NCBI GenBank assembly: GCA_964530225.1
Contig: CAZHBA010000065.1
Coordinates: 1-61,104 of the forward strand
DNA length: 61,104 bases
Direction: 5' to 3'
DNA from: CAZHBA01 sp964530225
GTDB lineage: Bacteria; Pseudomonadota; Alphaproteobacteria; UBA6615
In this document: in pieces, positions 52,282 to 60,546 of the stretch
Position numbering within the stretch: position 1 is the first letter of the stretch
Layout: the number at the start of each line of letters is the position of its first letter
The notes under the pieces: generated by a model
Database searches by the model: none
Told to the model about the DNA's origin: nothing
What the model saw: the letters and a program-made list of their open reading frames with translations, nothing else
Translations under genes and position numbers: made by a program

Positions 52282-53193
52282 ATGGCACGTCCCGTTATCG
52301 TGTCTTGCGCCGTCACCGGCGGGTCCGACACCAAGCACATCAACCCGGCGGTGCCAGTGACACCGGAAGAGATCGCCAATGAAATCATCGCCGCCCATGG
52401 CGCCGGAGCGGCAATCGCCCACGTCCATGTGCGCAACCCAAAAACCGCCAAAGCCAGCATGGACCCGGCGCTCTATAAAGAGGTCGTCGACCGGGTGCGC
52501 GACGCCGGCTGTCCGATCCTGCTCAACTTGACCACCGGACCGGGTGGTATTTTGGTGGTCGACCCCGACGAGCCACACAATTTTCGCAAAGGTAGCCATC
52601 TCTCAAGCGCCGAGGAACGGGTACAGCATGTGGTCGAAAACCGGCCAGAGCTGTGCACACTGGACGTCACCACCATGAACTATTCCGATATGGCCGTGAC
52701 TAACACCGTCGCCATGCTCGACAAGATGGCGGGACTGATCCAGGCGGTTGGAGTCAAGATCGAGATGGAGGTGTTCGACACCGGCCAGCTCTGGCACGGC
52801 TCCGACATGTGCACACGCGGCGTCATCACCGACCCGCGACCACTGTTCCAGCTTTGCCTCGGCATTCCATGGGGTGGCCGCGCCACCATGGAAACCATGC
52901 AGTTGATGCGCGATCAGTTGCCGTCGAACGCGGTGTGGGCGTCATTCGGAATCTCGCGCTTCGAATTCCCCATGGTCGCAGCCTCGGTGGTGCTCGGCGG
53001 GCATGTGCGCGTCGGCATGGAGGACAACCTCTACCTATCGCACGGCAACCTGACACCCGGCAATGCGCCGCTGGTGCGGCGCGCAGTCGAGATCATCGAA
53101 TCGATCGGCGAATATCCGGCCAGCGTCGACGAAGCCCGCGATCTGCTCGGCCTCGGCGAACTGAAGGCGGCGGGCAGTGCGACGGAACGCTAA
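52282..53193 (+). CDS. BKACE-family beta-keto acid cleavage enzyme, second copy
   Basis: 303 residues and a close paralog of the gene 52 bp upstream: IVSCAVTGGSDTKHINPAVP, AHVHVRNPKTAKASMD, NLTTGPGGILVVDPDEP, LCLGIPWGGRATMETM and GGHVRVGMEDNLYL line up without gaps at the motifs. Differences cluster in the residues after NLTTGPG and in the loop around LWHGSDMCTRG, where substrate contacts lie in known members, so the copies may have split substrates or form a hetero-oligomer. A GAGGGAGG site precedes its start. Its last 4 bp overlap the convergent hydrolase gene. Confidence 0.93.
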   Translation: MARPVIVSCAVTGGSDTKHINPAVPVTPEEIANEIIAAHGAGAAIAHVHVRNPKTAKASMDPALYKEVVDRVRDAGCPILLNLTTGPGGILVVDPDEPHNFRKGSHLSSAEERVQHVVENRPELCTLDVTTMNYSDMAVTNTVAMLDKMAGLIQAVGVKIEMEVFDTGQLWHGSDMCTRGVITDPRPLFQLCLGIPWGGRATMETMQLMRDQLPSNAVWASFGISRFEFPMVAASVVLGGHVRVGMEDNLYLSHGNLTPGNAPLVRRAVEIIESIGEYPASVDEARDLLGLGELKAAGSATER

Positions 53194-54197
53194 GTCGGGC
53201 GGTCGCTGAGGACCAGATAGAACAGCAATTTCCACAGCAGGACGCGGTCGACGGGGTTGCCCAAAAAAGGTTTGCCGGCGACCGGATCGGTGTGGTCGAG
53301 GCCGGGGATCACGACATAGCGGGCGCCTGGTAGAATGGCCGACGACACCGGCACCAAGCCATCATTCTTGATCCCGTTACCGGCCATCCAACGGTGGGTT
53401 GGCACCATGTGAAGCGACGGCGTTTCCGATGCGTCGAGATAGGTCGTTAACGCGATTATTGGAAAAAATTTTCCAATAGATTCAATATATTGTGCATATT
53501 TATTCATATATTTCTTGCGAGTATCAACGGTTAGGTCATCGATCGATTTGCCGCTGCCACCGAGCACACGCAGAACCGGCTCAGCAATCCCCCGGGTCCA
53601 GTCTTCGCTAACAATTAAATCGGCAACCGGCGAGCCGCCAAACGGCGTTTGCAAGGCTACCCAACAAGCCACCTGGCGGCGGAACTGCGACCCAGCGTGC
53701 AACAGAAATTCGAGCGTATCGAGGCCGCCCTTGCTGTGCGAGATAATACACACCGACCGCGTGCTGGCGGCAACAAAAGCTGCCAGGCGACGGCCGTTTT
53801 CGGCGACACTCTCCTCAGTATCGATCGGGGCGATCTCGGCGTCGATGCCGTCGGCTTTTAACGCATCTACCTGGGAGCGAAAATAATCGGTGAGACCCAA
53901 CTCGCCGGCGTCGATTAGCAAGCTACTAAGGTAGGACGGCACGACAATCACCTTATAGCCGCGCAACTCGTCGAGCACGGTGGCGTAGGCGGCGTCGACG
54001 CGTTCGGCGTCGAGCGTGCCATTGTACTGAAATTTCTTCCACTCTTGTGTGACATCGCGGGCACCGGCGGGAACAGAAATCTCAGGCTCAGCGACGACTG
54101 GCGTCGTGAGCAATGGCACTAGCGCAACAACGAAAACGGCGGCCAAGCGAAACGGAGTAGCGCGTCTTCGCGTGCGGATATGCGTGGGCGCACCCAT
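53190..54197 (-). CDS. Exported serine hydrolase (lipase/esterase-like)
   Basis: A 335-residue protein with a Sec signal (basic residues 1-16, then PFRLAAVFVVALVPLLTTPV). An alpha/beta hydrolase domain follows with the nucleophile elbow SHSKGG (Ser155), an acid in GIKNDGLVPV and His in GLDHTDPV, so the triad is complete. It probably cleaves an ester or lipid in the periplasm. A stretch at 53447-53530 (KYMNKYAQYIESIGKFFP) uses AT-rich codons unlike the rest of the gene. A 10-bp palindrome spans the start codon. Confidence 0.78.
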   Translation of the reverse strand: MGAPTHIRTRRRATPFRLAAVFVVALVPLLTTPVVAEPEISVPAGARDVTQEWKKFQYNGTLDAERVDAAYATVLDELRGYKVIVVPSYLSSLLIDAGELGLTDYFRSQVDALKADGIDAEIAPIDTEESVAENGRRLAAFVAASTRSVCIISHSKGGLDTLEFLLHAGSQFRRQVACWVALQTPFGGSPVADLIVSEDWTRGIAEPVLRVLGGSGKSIDDLTVDTRKKYMNKYAQYIESIGKFFPIIALTTYLDASETPSLHMVPTHRWMAGNGIKNDGLVPVSSAILPGARYVVIPGLDHTDPVAGKPFLGNPVDRVLLWKLLFYLVLSDRPT

Positions 54198-54217
54198 TAC
54201 CTTTAGATAATGGGTGC
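54190..54217. other. Inverted repeat across the start codon of the serine hydrolase
   Basis: GCACCCATTA / TAATGGGTGC, 10-bp perfect arms with an 8-bp spacer. On the mRNA it would fold the AUG into a stem just after an AAAGG ribosome binding site, which could restrict translation; as DNA it could be an operator. Confidence 0.45.
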
Positions 54218-54310
54218 TGATGGACGCGCTTTCAATACACGCTATTCAACCCGCTCCCCACGGGAGAGGGTGGCAAATTTTAGAGACACCACTGGCGTGA
54301 CGGTCCAGCC

Positions 54311-56479
54311 TCAGCCACCAAACTTCGCTTTCGCCTCCTGGCGGCGGGCGTGCAGGATCGGCTCAGTGTAACCGTTGGGCTGTTCGCGGCCCTTGAACAC
54401 CAAATCGCTGGCCGCCTGGAAGGCGACGCTAACGCCGAAATCGGGCGCCATAGGCCGGTACAACGGGTCGCCGGCATTCTGCCCGTCGACCACACCGGCC
54501 ATCCGTTGCAGAGTTTCCCGTACTTGGTCTTCACTGCAAATGCCATGGCGCAGCCAGTTGGCGATGTGCTGGCTGGAAATGCGCAGGGTCGCGCGGTCTT
54601 CCATCAACCCGATATCGTTAATGTCCGGCACCTTCGAGCAGCCAACACCCTGATCGATCCAGCGCACCACATATCCCAGAATGCCCTGGGCGTTGTTATC
54701 CAGCTCCGCCTGAATGTCGGCCGCCGGCCAGTTGGGCCGCTCGGCGAGCGGAATAGTGAGGATGTTGTCGAGCTCGGCGTGGGGCCGCGATTTGAGTTCT
54801 GCCTGCCGCGCCGACACGTCGACCTGGTGATAGTGGGTGGCGTGCAGGATGGCGGCGGTCGGCGACGGCACCCAGGCGGTGTTGGCGCCAGCCTGGGGAT
54901 GGCCGATCTTGGTCTCTAGCATATCGGCCATGAGATCGGGCATCGCCCACATGCCCTTGCCGATCTGGGCATGGCCCGGCAGGCCACATTCCAGCCCGGT
55001 ATCGACGTTCCAGTCTTCGTAGGTCTGGATCCACACGGCGGCCTTCATGTCGGCTTTACGAATCATCGGCCCGGCCTCCATGGCGGTGTGCATCTCGTCG
55101 CCGGTGCGGTCGAGGAACCCGGTGTTGATGAAGAACACACGGTCTTTGGTAGCGCGAATGCACTCCTTAAGGTTCACCGTGGTGCGCCTCTCCTCGTCCA
55201 TAATACCGACTTTCAGGGTATTGCGATCGAGGCCCAGTGCGTCCTCAACCCGGCCGAATAACTGGTTGGTAAACGCCACTTCCTCCGGCCCGTGCATCTT
55301 CGGTTTAACGATATAGATGGAACCGGCGCGACTGTTATTGCCGCTCTTGAGATCGTGGATGGCGATCATCGACGTGATCATGGCGTCGAGAATGCCTTCG
55401 AGCGCTTCGTTGCCGTCCTTGTCGAGGATCGCTGGGTTGGTCATCAGATGGCCGACATTGCGGTTCAGCATTAGGCTGCGACCGTGCAGCGTCACCGCCG
55501 ATCCGTCGGGGCCGGTATAGACGCGATCAGGGTTCAAAGCGCGGTCGACCATCTGGCCGCCTTTTTCGAAGGTATCCGTCAGATCGCCCTTCATAAGGCC
55601 GAGCCAGTTACGGTAGGCGACCACCTTGTCTTCGGCGTCAACCGTCGCCACCGAATCTTCACAGTCCATGATCGTCGTTATCGCCGCTTCCAGCACCACA
55701 TCGGCAATGCCGGCGGGATCGTTCTTGCCGATCAGATGGCAACGATCGATAGTGATTTCGAAGTGCAGACCGTTGTTGGTGAATAATACCGCCGATGGCG
55801 ATACCGTATCGCCCTGATAACCGGCGAACTGCCCAGCATCGGCGAGTCCGGTGACGCTGTCGTCCAGCAGGGTCACCGCCAAAGCGCCGTCGTCGACCGC
55901 ATAGGTTGTGGCCTCATCATGGGAGCCACCATCAAGAGGCGCCGAGGCATCGAGGAATTGGCGCGCGAAGGCGATGACCTTGGCACCGCGAAGCTCGTTG
56001 TAACCGCTGGCGCGTTCTGCCCCACCGTTTTCGGAGATCGCGTCGGTACCATAGAGCGCATCGTAGAGACTACCCCAACGGGCGTTGGCAGCGTTAAGCG
56101 AGTAGCGCGCGTTGGTCACCGGCACCACCAGTTGTGGCCCGGCGATAGCCGAGATTTCTGGGTCGACATTGGCTGTACCTACTGTAAAATTACCGCCCTC
56201 GGTCACCAAGTAGCCGATCTCTTGCAGGAATGTCTTATAAGCCGGCAGGTCCATCGACTGGTCTCGGCGTTCCTGGTACCAGGAGTCGATCTCCGCCTGC
56301 AGATCGTCGCGCGTCGCCAGCAACTCGCGGTTGCGCGGCGCCAGGTCGTGAATCAGGCTGTCGAAACCTGTCCAGAACGCTTCCGGTGCGATGCCGGTGC
56401 CCGGCAACGCCTCGTCGTTGATAAAATCGTACAGCTCTTTATCAACCTGGAGCGCTCCGGCCTCGATCCGGTCAACCAT
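54311..56479 (-). CDS. glcB: Malate synthase G
   Basis: Condenses glyoxylate with acetyl-CoA to malate, completing the glyoxylate bypass started by aceA. Length 722 aa matches type G. Blocks include PLDGGSHDEATTYAVDDGAL, TTIMDCEDSVATVDAEDKVV, YRNWLGLMKGDL, YIVKPKMHGPEEVAFTNQLF, KVGIMDEERRTTVNLKECIR, FINTGFLDRTGDEMHTAMEA and NCAQGILGY-like NNAQGILGYVVRWIDQGVGC with catalytic Asp regions intact. It is transcribed alone, with a flavoprotein gene upstream on the same strand (130-bp gap). Confidence 0.96.
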   Translation of the reverse strand: MVDRIEAGALQVDKELYDFINDEALPGTGIAPEAFWTGFDSLIHDLAPRNRELLATRDDLQAEIDSWYQERRDQSMDLPAYKTFLQEIGYLVTEGGNFTVGTANVDPEISAIAGPQLVVPVTNARYSLNAANARWGSLYDALYGTDAISENGGAERASGYNELRGAKVIAFARQFLDASAPLDGGSHDEATTYAVDDGALAVTLLDDSVTGLADAGQFAGYQGDTVSPSAVLFTNNGLHFEITIDRCHLIGKNDPAGIADVVLEAAITTIMDCEDSVATVDAEDKVVAYRNWLGLMKGDLTDTFEKGGQMVDRALNPDRVYTGPDGSAVTLHGRSLMLNRNVGHLMTNPAILDKDGNEALEGILDAMITSMIAIHDLKSGNNSRAGSIYIVKPKMHGPEEVAFTNQLFGRVEDALGLDRNTLKVGIMDEERRTTVNLKECIRATKDRVFFINTGFLDRTGDEMHTAMEAGPMIRKADMKAAVWIQTYEDWNVDTGLECGLPGHAQIGKGMWAMPDLMADMLETKIGHPQAGANTAWVPSPTAAILHATHYHQVDVSARQAELKSRPHAELDNILTIPLAERPNWPAADIQAELDNNAQGILGYVVRWIDQGVGCSKVPDINDIGLMEDRATLRISSQHIANWLRHGICSEDQVRETLQRMAGVVDGQNAGDPLYRPMAPDFGVSVAFQAASDLVFKGREQPNGYTEPILHARRQEAKAKFGG

Positions 56480-56609
56480 ATCTATCTACCCCCTGCTCAC
56501 GAACTTATTGCACCTGCAAACACGCGCGCGAACGACCGTGCGAGCAGGTAATTAACCCCTGTGATCCAACTTTCTGGGTTCAGAGTCAAATCTACTTTGG
56601 GCGGAACTT

Positions 56610-58214
56610 TTAGTCAGCCCAGACCACCACACCCGGGTTCATAATGCCGTTGGGGTCGAGGCGACGCTTGGCGTCGGCGAGCACGCCACCGAACAGTGGC
56701 GGGCATTGCTGTTCGTACCATTTTTGGTGATCGCGGCCGACCGAGTGGTGGTGGGTGATGGTGCCGCCGTTTGCGATAAGAGCGTCAGATACCGCCGTTT
56801 TGATTTCCTGCCATTGCTCGAGCATGCCGTCAGGCCGGCCCTCACAGTGGAAGGCAAAATAGGGCGCCGGGCCGTCGGGATAGGCGTGGCTGAAGCGGCA
56901 CGACACCGCGCCTTCCTTGCCGGTAACCTCGCGCAACGCGGTGGCGGTGGCGCCCATGATGGCGTGATAGAACTCTTCGAAGCGGTCCCAGGTGGTCGCC
57001 GTTTCGAAGGTGTCAGAAATAATGCCGCGCGGCGTTAAATTCTCGCGGTTATAAGGCATGCGGATGAACGCCGTGCGCCAGGCACCGACCGCGCCCTGCA
57101 GATTGGCGTCGGGATTGTCGCGCCAGTCTACATCGATCACGCCACCGTGGTCGAAGCAGCATTGCTCGGCCCGCGCCATCCACGTATCGACCGGATGGTC
57201 CGAGGATTCGAACGACACCACCATCAGCGTGAACGAACCGTCACCGGCGCCATTCACTTGCAGCTCGACGCCGTCGACGATGCGCACGTTGGCAGGATAA
57301 AGCCCAGCCTGTGAGACCGCGCGCACGGCGCGAGCGGCGTCAAAGAAGTCAGCGAAGCAGTAGCCGGCGGTGGCCTTATAGATAGGCCGGCCCTGCAAGC
57401 GTACCCAAGCCTCGGTGATGATGCCGAGCGCGCCCTCCGAACCCATCATGAAACGGTCGGGGCTAGGCCCGGCACCGCTGCCGGGCAAGCGCCACGACTG
57501 CATGCGTCCGGCTGGCGTCACCGTGGTGATGTTCTCCACCAGATCGTCGATATGGGTGTAGAGAGTAGCGAAATGGCCACCCGAGCGCGTCGCGATCCAG
57601 CCGCCTAGGGTCGACTGCTCGAACGATTGCGGGAAGTGGCGCAAGGTGAGGCCATGCGGTTTGAGCTGCGCTTCCAGTTCCGGTCCGCGCGCACCGCCTT
57701 GGATACGCGCCGCGCGCGATACGCCGTCGACCTCGAGCACCTTGTTAAGCCGCGACAGATCGACAGTCACGGCGCCGGCAAAGCCGTCGCCAACATCTGG
57801 TGTTACACCGCCGACCACCGACGAACCGGCGCCCCAGGGCACCACAGCGGCTCCCGCTTCGCCCGCCCAATCATAAATGGCGCGGATGTCGTCGCCATTG
57901 CTAGGATAGGCCACCACGTCGGGCGCATGAGCGAAATCACGCGCGAAGGTGCGGATCGAATCCGGCTGCGACTGGCCGAAGCTGTGCAGGATGCGCTCAA
58001 ACGGCTCGGTGGTGCACACCGTTGCCAGGCTCGCCGGCGGGCTCAGCCGCGGCGCGGTCAGGTTAATATCGTCGATGTCGGAGCGCTGACCGTCCGCGGT
58101 CGGGTGAATACCGAAACCGTCAGCGAAGGTTTTCAGCAGCGCCGCGATCTCGTCGCCGTTGAGGCCGTCATCTTCGTAGCCCCAGCCCCAGAATTTTAGT
58201 TTACGGCCGGCCAT
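56610..58214 (-). CDS. FAD-binding oxidoreductase, alkyl-DHAP synthase (AGPS)-like
   Basis: A 534-residue VAO-fold flavoprotein. KLKFWGWGYEDDGLN at the N-terminus and the late HHHSVGRDHQKWYEQQ segment are typical of the AGPS-like branch of COG0277. The FAD site has VVPWGAGSSVVGGVTP (about 145-160), FPQSFEQSTLGGWIATRSGG and FMMGSEGALGIITEAW. It ends DPNGIMNPGVVVW. Characterised relatives either exchange an acyl for an alkyl group on DHAP or oxidise hydroxyacids. Ether lipid synthesis would be unusual for this kind of organism, so the substrate is left open. Start ATG 58214. Confidence 0.82.
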   Translation of the reverse strand: MAGRKLKFWGWGYEDDGLNGDEIAALLKTFADGFGIHPTADGQRSDIDDINLTAPRLSPPASLATVCTTEPFERILHSFGQSQPDSIRTFARDFAHAPDVVAYPSNGDDIRAIYDWAGEAGAAVVPWGAGSSVVGGVTPDVGDGFAGAVTVDLSRLNKVLEVDGVSRAARIQGGARGPELEAQLKPHGLTLRHFPQSFEQSTLGGWIATRSGGHFATLYTHIDDLVENITTVTPAGRMQSWRLPGSGAGPSPDRFMMGSEGALGIITEAWVRLQGRPIYKATAGYCFADFFDAARAVRAVSQAGLYPANVRIVDGVELQVNGAGDGSFTLMVVSFESSDHPVDTWMARAEQCCFDHGGVIDVDWRDNPDANLQGAVGAWRTAFIRMPYNRENLTPRGIISDTFETATTWDRFEEFYHAIMGATATALREVTGKEGAVSCRFSHAYPDGPAPYFAFHCEGRPDGMLEQWQEIKTAVSDALIANGGTITHHHSVGRDHQKWYEQQCPPLFGGVLADAKRRLDPNGIMNPGVVVWAD

Positions 58215-58319
58215 CACCCACTCCAAATTCTTCGTGCTGGCGGTGTTCGCGCCGCCCGCTCGTCCTGATACTATCGCACCGGCTCTGTAAGATACCACCG
58301 GGGAGGACACTAAGCCGCA

Positions 58320-59369
58320 ATGGCAACCGCACTCATCGCCGGCGCGCTCGGCGTTGTCGGTCGCGCGCTGGTCGAACATCTGGAAGACGATCCCGGTTGG
58401 TCGGTAATCGGCTTGTCGCGGCGCGCGCCGGACTTCAACACCACGGCGAAGTTCATCTCGGTCGACCTGCTCGACGCCTTCGACTGCACCGCCAAACTCG
58501 GCGGGCTAACTGGCGTTACACACATTTTTTTCACCCCCTACGCGGCGCGTGCGACCTTCGCCGAGGAAGTCGCGCCCAATCTGGAGATGCTGACCAACTT
58601 GCTCGACAACATCGAACCGGCGGCGTGCAGCCTGCAGCATGTACAGCTGATGCAGGGGGCGAAATGGTATGGCGTGCAGTTCGGCGCACCCTATAAGACA
58701 CCGGCCAAGGAAGACGACCCGCGCCACATGCCGCCCAATTTCTACTACGACCAACAGGATTGGTTAGTCGAACGGCAACAGGGCAAGCAATGGACCTGGT
58801 CAGGCCTGCGGCCGCACGGCGTCTGGGGCTTTTCCGTTGGCAGCGAGATGAACATGCTGACCTCGCTGGCGGTCTACGCGACGATCTCGAAGCACGCCGG
58901 CGTGCCGCTACGCTTTCCCGGCAACCCAGCGCTGTACGACGCAATCTATCAAATCGTCGACGTGGCGCTGCTGGCGCGCGCCATGCTGTGGGTAGCGACA
59001 ACGCCGGCAGCTGCCAACGAGGCGTTCAATATCACCAATGGCGATTTCTCACGCTGGCGTACCCTGTGGCCACACATCGCCGAATTCTTCGACATGGAGG
59101 TAGGGCCGGTGCAATCGTTACACCTGCAAACCGTGATGGCCGACAAGGAACCGCTGTGGGCGAAGATTTGCGAACAGTACCAGTTGCACCGCTACACTAT
59201 CGCCGACCTAGCGACCTGGCGTTTCCTCGACTACGCGTTCGCCAATGGTTTCGATCAAATGTCGAGTCTAACTAAGATCCGCCAGGCCGGCTGGTGCGAG
59301 GTACTCGACACCGAGGACACCATCACCCAACAGTTGCAGCGCATGCGCGCTGACCGGATCATTCCGTAA
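58320..59369 (+). CDS. PRISE-type NADPH-dependent enone reductase/epimerase, first copy
   Basis: A 349-residue extended SDR of the progesterone 5-beta-reductase/iridoid synthase-like group. ALIAGALGVVGRALVEHLED is the dinucleotide loop and IGLSRRAPDF the NADPH-selective Arg pair. LMQGAKWYGVQFG carries the Lys characteristic of PRISE enzymes, and PPNFYYDQQDWLVE supplies the Tyr. Such proteins reduce enones or isomerise ketones. It is divergent from the AGPS-like gene and 111 bp upstream of a tandem paralog. Confidence 0.88.
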   Translation: MATALIAGALGVVGRALVEHLEDDPGWSVIGLSRRAPDFNTTAKFISVDLLDAFDCTAKLGGLTGVTHIFFTPYAARATFAEEVAPNLEMLTNLLDNIEPAACSLQHVQLMQGAKWYGVQFGAPYKTPAKEDDPRHMPPNFYYDQQDWLVERQQGKQWTWSGLRPHGVWGFSVGSEMNMLTSLAVYATISKHAGVPLRFPGNPALYDAIYQIVDVALLARAMLWVATTPAAANEAFNITNGDFSRWRTLWPHIAEFFDMEVGPVQSLHLQTVMADKEPLWAKICEQYQLHRYTIADLATWRFLDYAFANGFDQMSSLTKIRQAGWCEVLDTEDTITQQLQRMRADRIIP

Positions 59370-59391
59370 TGTGCAGCCACGGCAAATCGGC

Positions 59392-59450
59392 CCTCGTCCT
59401 TCGACAGACTCAGAATGAGGGCCTCATGGTGAGCGTGTCGAAGGACGAGG
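59392..59450. repeat. Dispersed palindromic repeat between the two PRISE genes
   Basis: CCTCGTCCTTCGACA (59392-59406) and its exact complement TGTCGAAGGACGAGG (59436-59450) enclose a second, imperfect pairing (CTCAGAATGAGGGCC / CTCATGGTGAG). It shares the CCTCGTCCTTCGACA core with the element at 20770 and can form a stable cruciform or terminator-like hairpin. Confidence 0.75.
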
Positions 59451-59480
59451 CTCGACCCGTGAGCGCACCTGAGACAACTT

Positions 59481-60533
59481 ATGGCTAAGCGAACCGCATT
59501 GGTCCCCGGCGCGCTGGGCATTACCGGCCGCGCCATCGTCGAACATCTGGAAGACGACCCCGAGTGGGACGTTATCGGCCTGTCGCGGCGCCCGCCCAAC
59601 TTTTCCACCAATGCAAAATTTCTCTCGGTCGACCTACTCGACGCGTCCGACTGTACCGCAAAGGCAGGCTATTTGGCGGCCGCGACGCACTTATTTTTCT
59701 GCGCCTACGCGCCGCAAGCCTCGGTGGCAGCGGAAATCGCGCCCAACGTGTCGATGTTGGCCAATTTGATGGACGTGCTCGAACCGGCCGCCGACGGGCT
59801 CGAGCATGTGCAACTGATGCACGGCGCCAAATGGTACGGCAGCTATCTCGGCCCCTACAAAACGCCGGCCAAAGAGGACGACCCGCGTCCAGTGGTGGAA
59901 AACTTCTACCACGCCCAGCAGGACTGGATCGTCGAGCGCCAAGCCGGCAAGAATTGGACCTGGTCAGCGCTGCGCCCGCACGGCATCTGGGGTTTTTCTA
60001 TCGGCGGGCGCATGAACCTGATGACCGGCATCGTACTCTACGCCGCCATCTCCAAACATCTTGGCCTGCCTCTGCGCTGGCCCGGCAAACCCGGCTTCTA
60101 TGACTGTGTGTACAACATCATCGACACCGGCCTGCTCGCCGAAGCGATGGAGTGGGCGGCGACCGAGCGCGCAACGGCGAACGACGTCTTCAATATCAGC
60201 AACGGCGACTTCTTCCGCTGGAATCAAATGTGGCCGCGCATCGCCGAATTTTTCCATATGGAGATCGGCTCGGTGCAGACGGTACCGCTGCAGGTGGTGA
60301 TGGCCAGCAAAGAGCCAGTGTGGGCCGAAATTGTCACCGCGCACAATTTGCAACCCTTCACCCTGGCCGAGCTAACCAATTGGGACTATCTCGACATGGC
60401 GTTGGGTAATGCCTACGACCAAATGTCGAGCACTACCAAGGCGCAGCAGGCGGGCTGGCACAAGACGCTCGACAGCGAGGCCACCATCGGCCGTCAGATG
60501 CAGCGCCTGCGTGACGACAAGATTATTCCGTAA
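59481..60533 (+). CDS. PRISE-type NADPH-dependent enone reductase/epimerase, second copy
   Basis: 350 residues, a close tandem duplicate of the previous protein: VPGALGITGRAIVEHLEDDP, IGLSRRPPNF, LMHGAKWYGSYLG and ENFYHAQQDWIVE occupy the same places. Both end in RDDKIIP- or RADRIIP-like tails. The ancestor was evidently duplicated and a repeat element later occupied the gap. It is followed 13 bp later by a carboxypeptidase gene with a strong ribosome binding site. Confidence 0.88.
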   Translation: MAKRTALVPGALGITGRAIVEHLEDDPEWDVIGLSRRPPNFSTNAKFLSVDLLDASDCTAKAGYLAAATHLFFCAYAPQASVAAEIAPNVSMLANLMDVLEPAADGLEHVQLMHGAKWYGSYLGPYKTPAKEDDPRPVVENFYHAQQDWIVERQAGKNWTWSALRPHGIWGFSIGGRMNLMTGIVLYAAISKHLGLPLRWPGKPGFYDCVYNIIDTGLLAEAMEWAATERATANDVFNISNGDFFRWNQMWPRIAEFFHMEIGSVQTVPLQVVMASKEPVWAEIVTAHNLQPFTLAELTNWDYLDMALGNAYDQMSSTTKAQQAGWHKTLDSEATIGRQMQRLRDDKIIP

Positions 60534-60546
60534 AAGGAGGTTCCCG

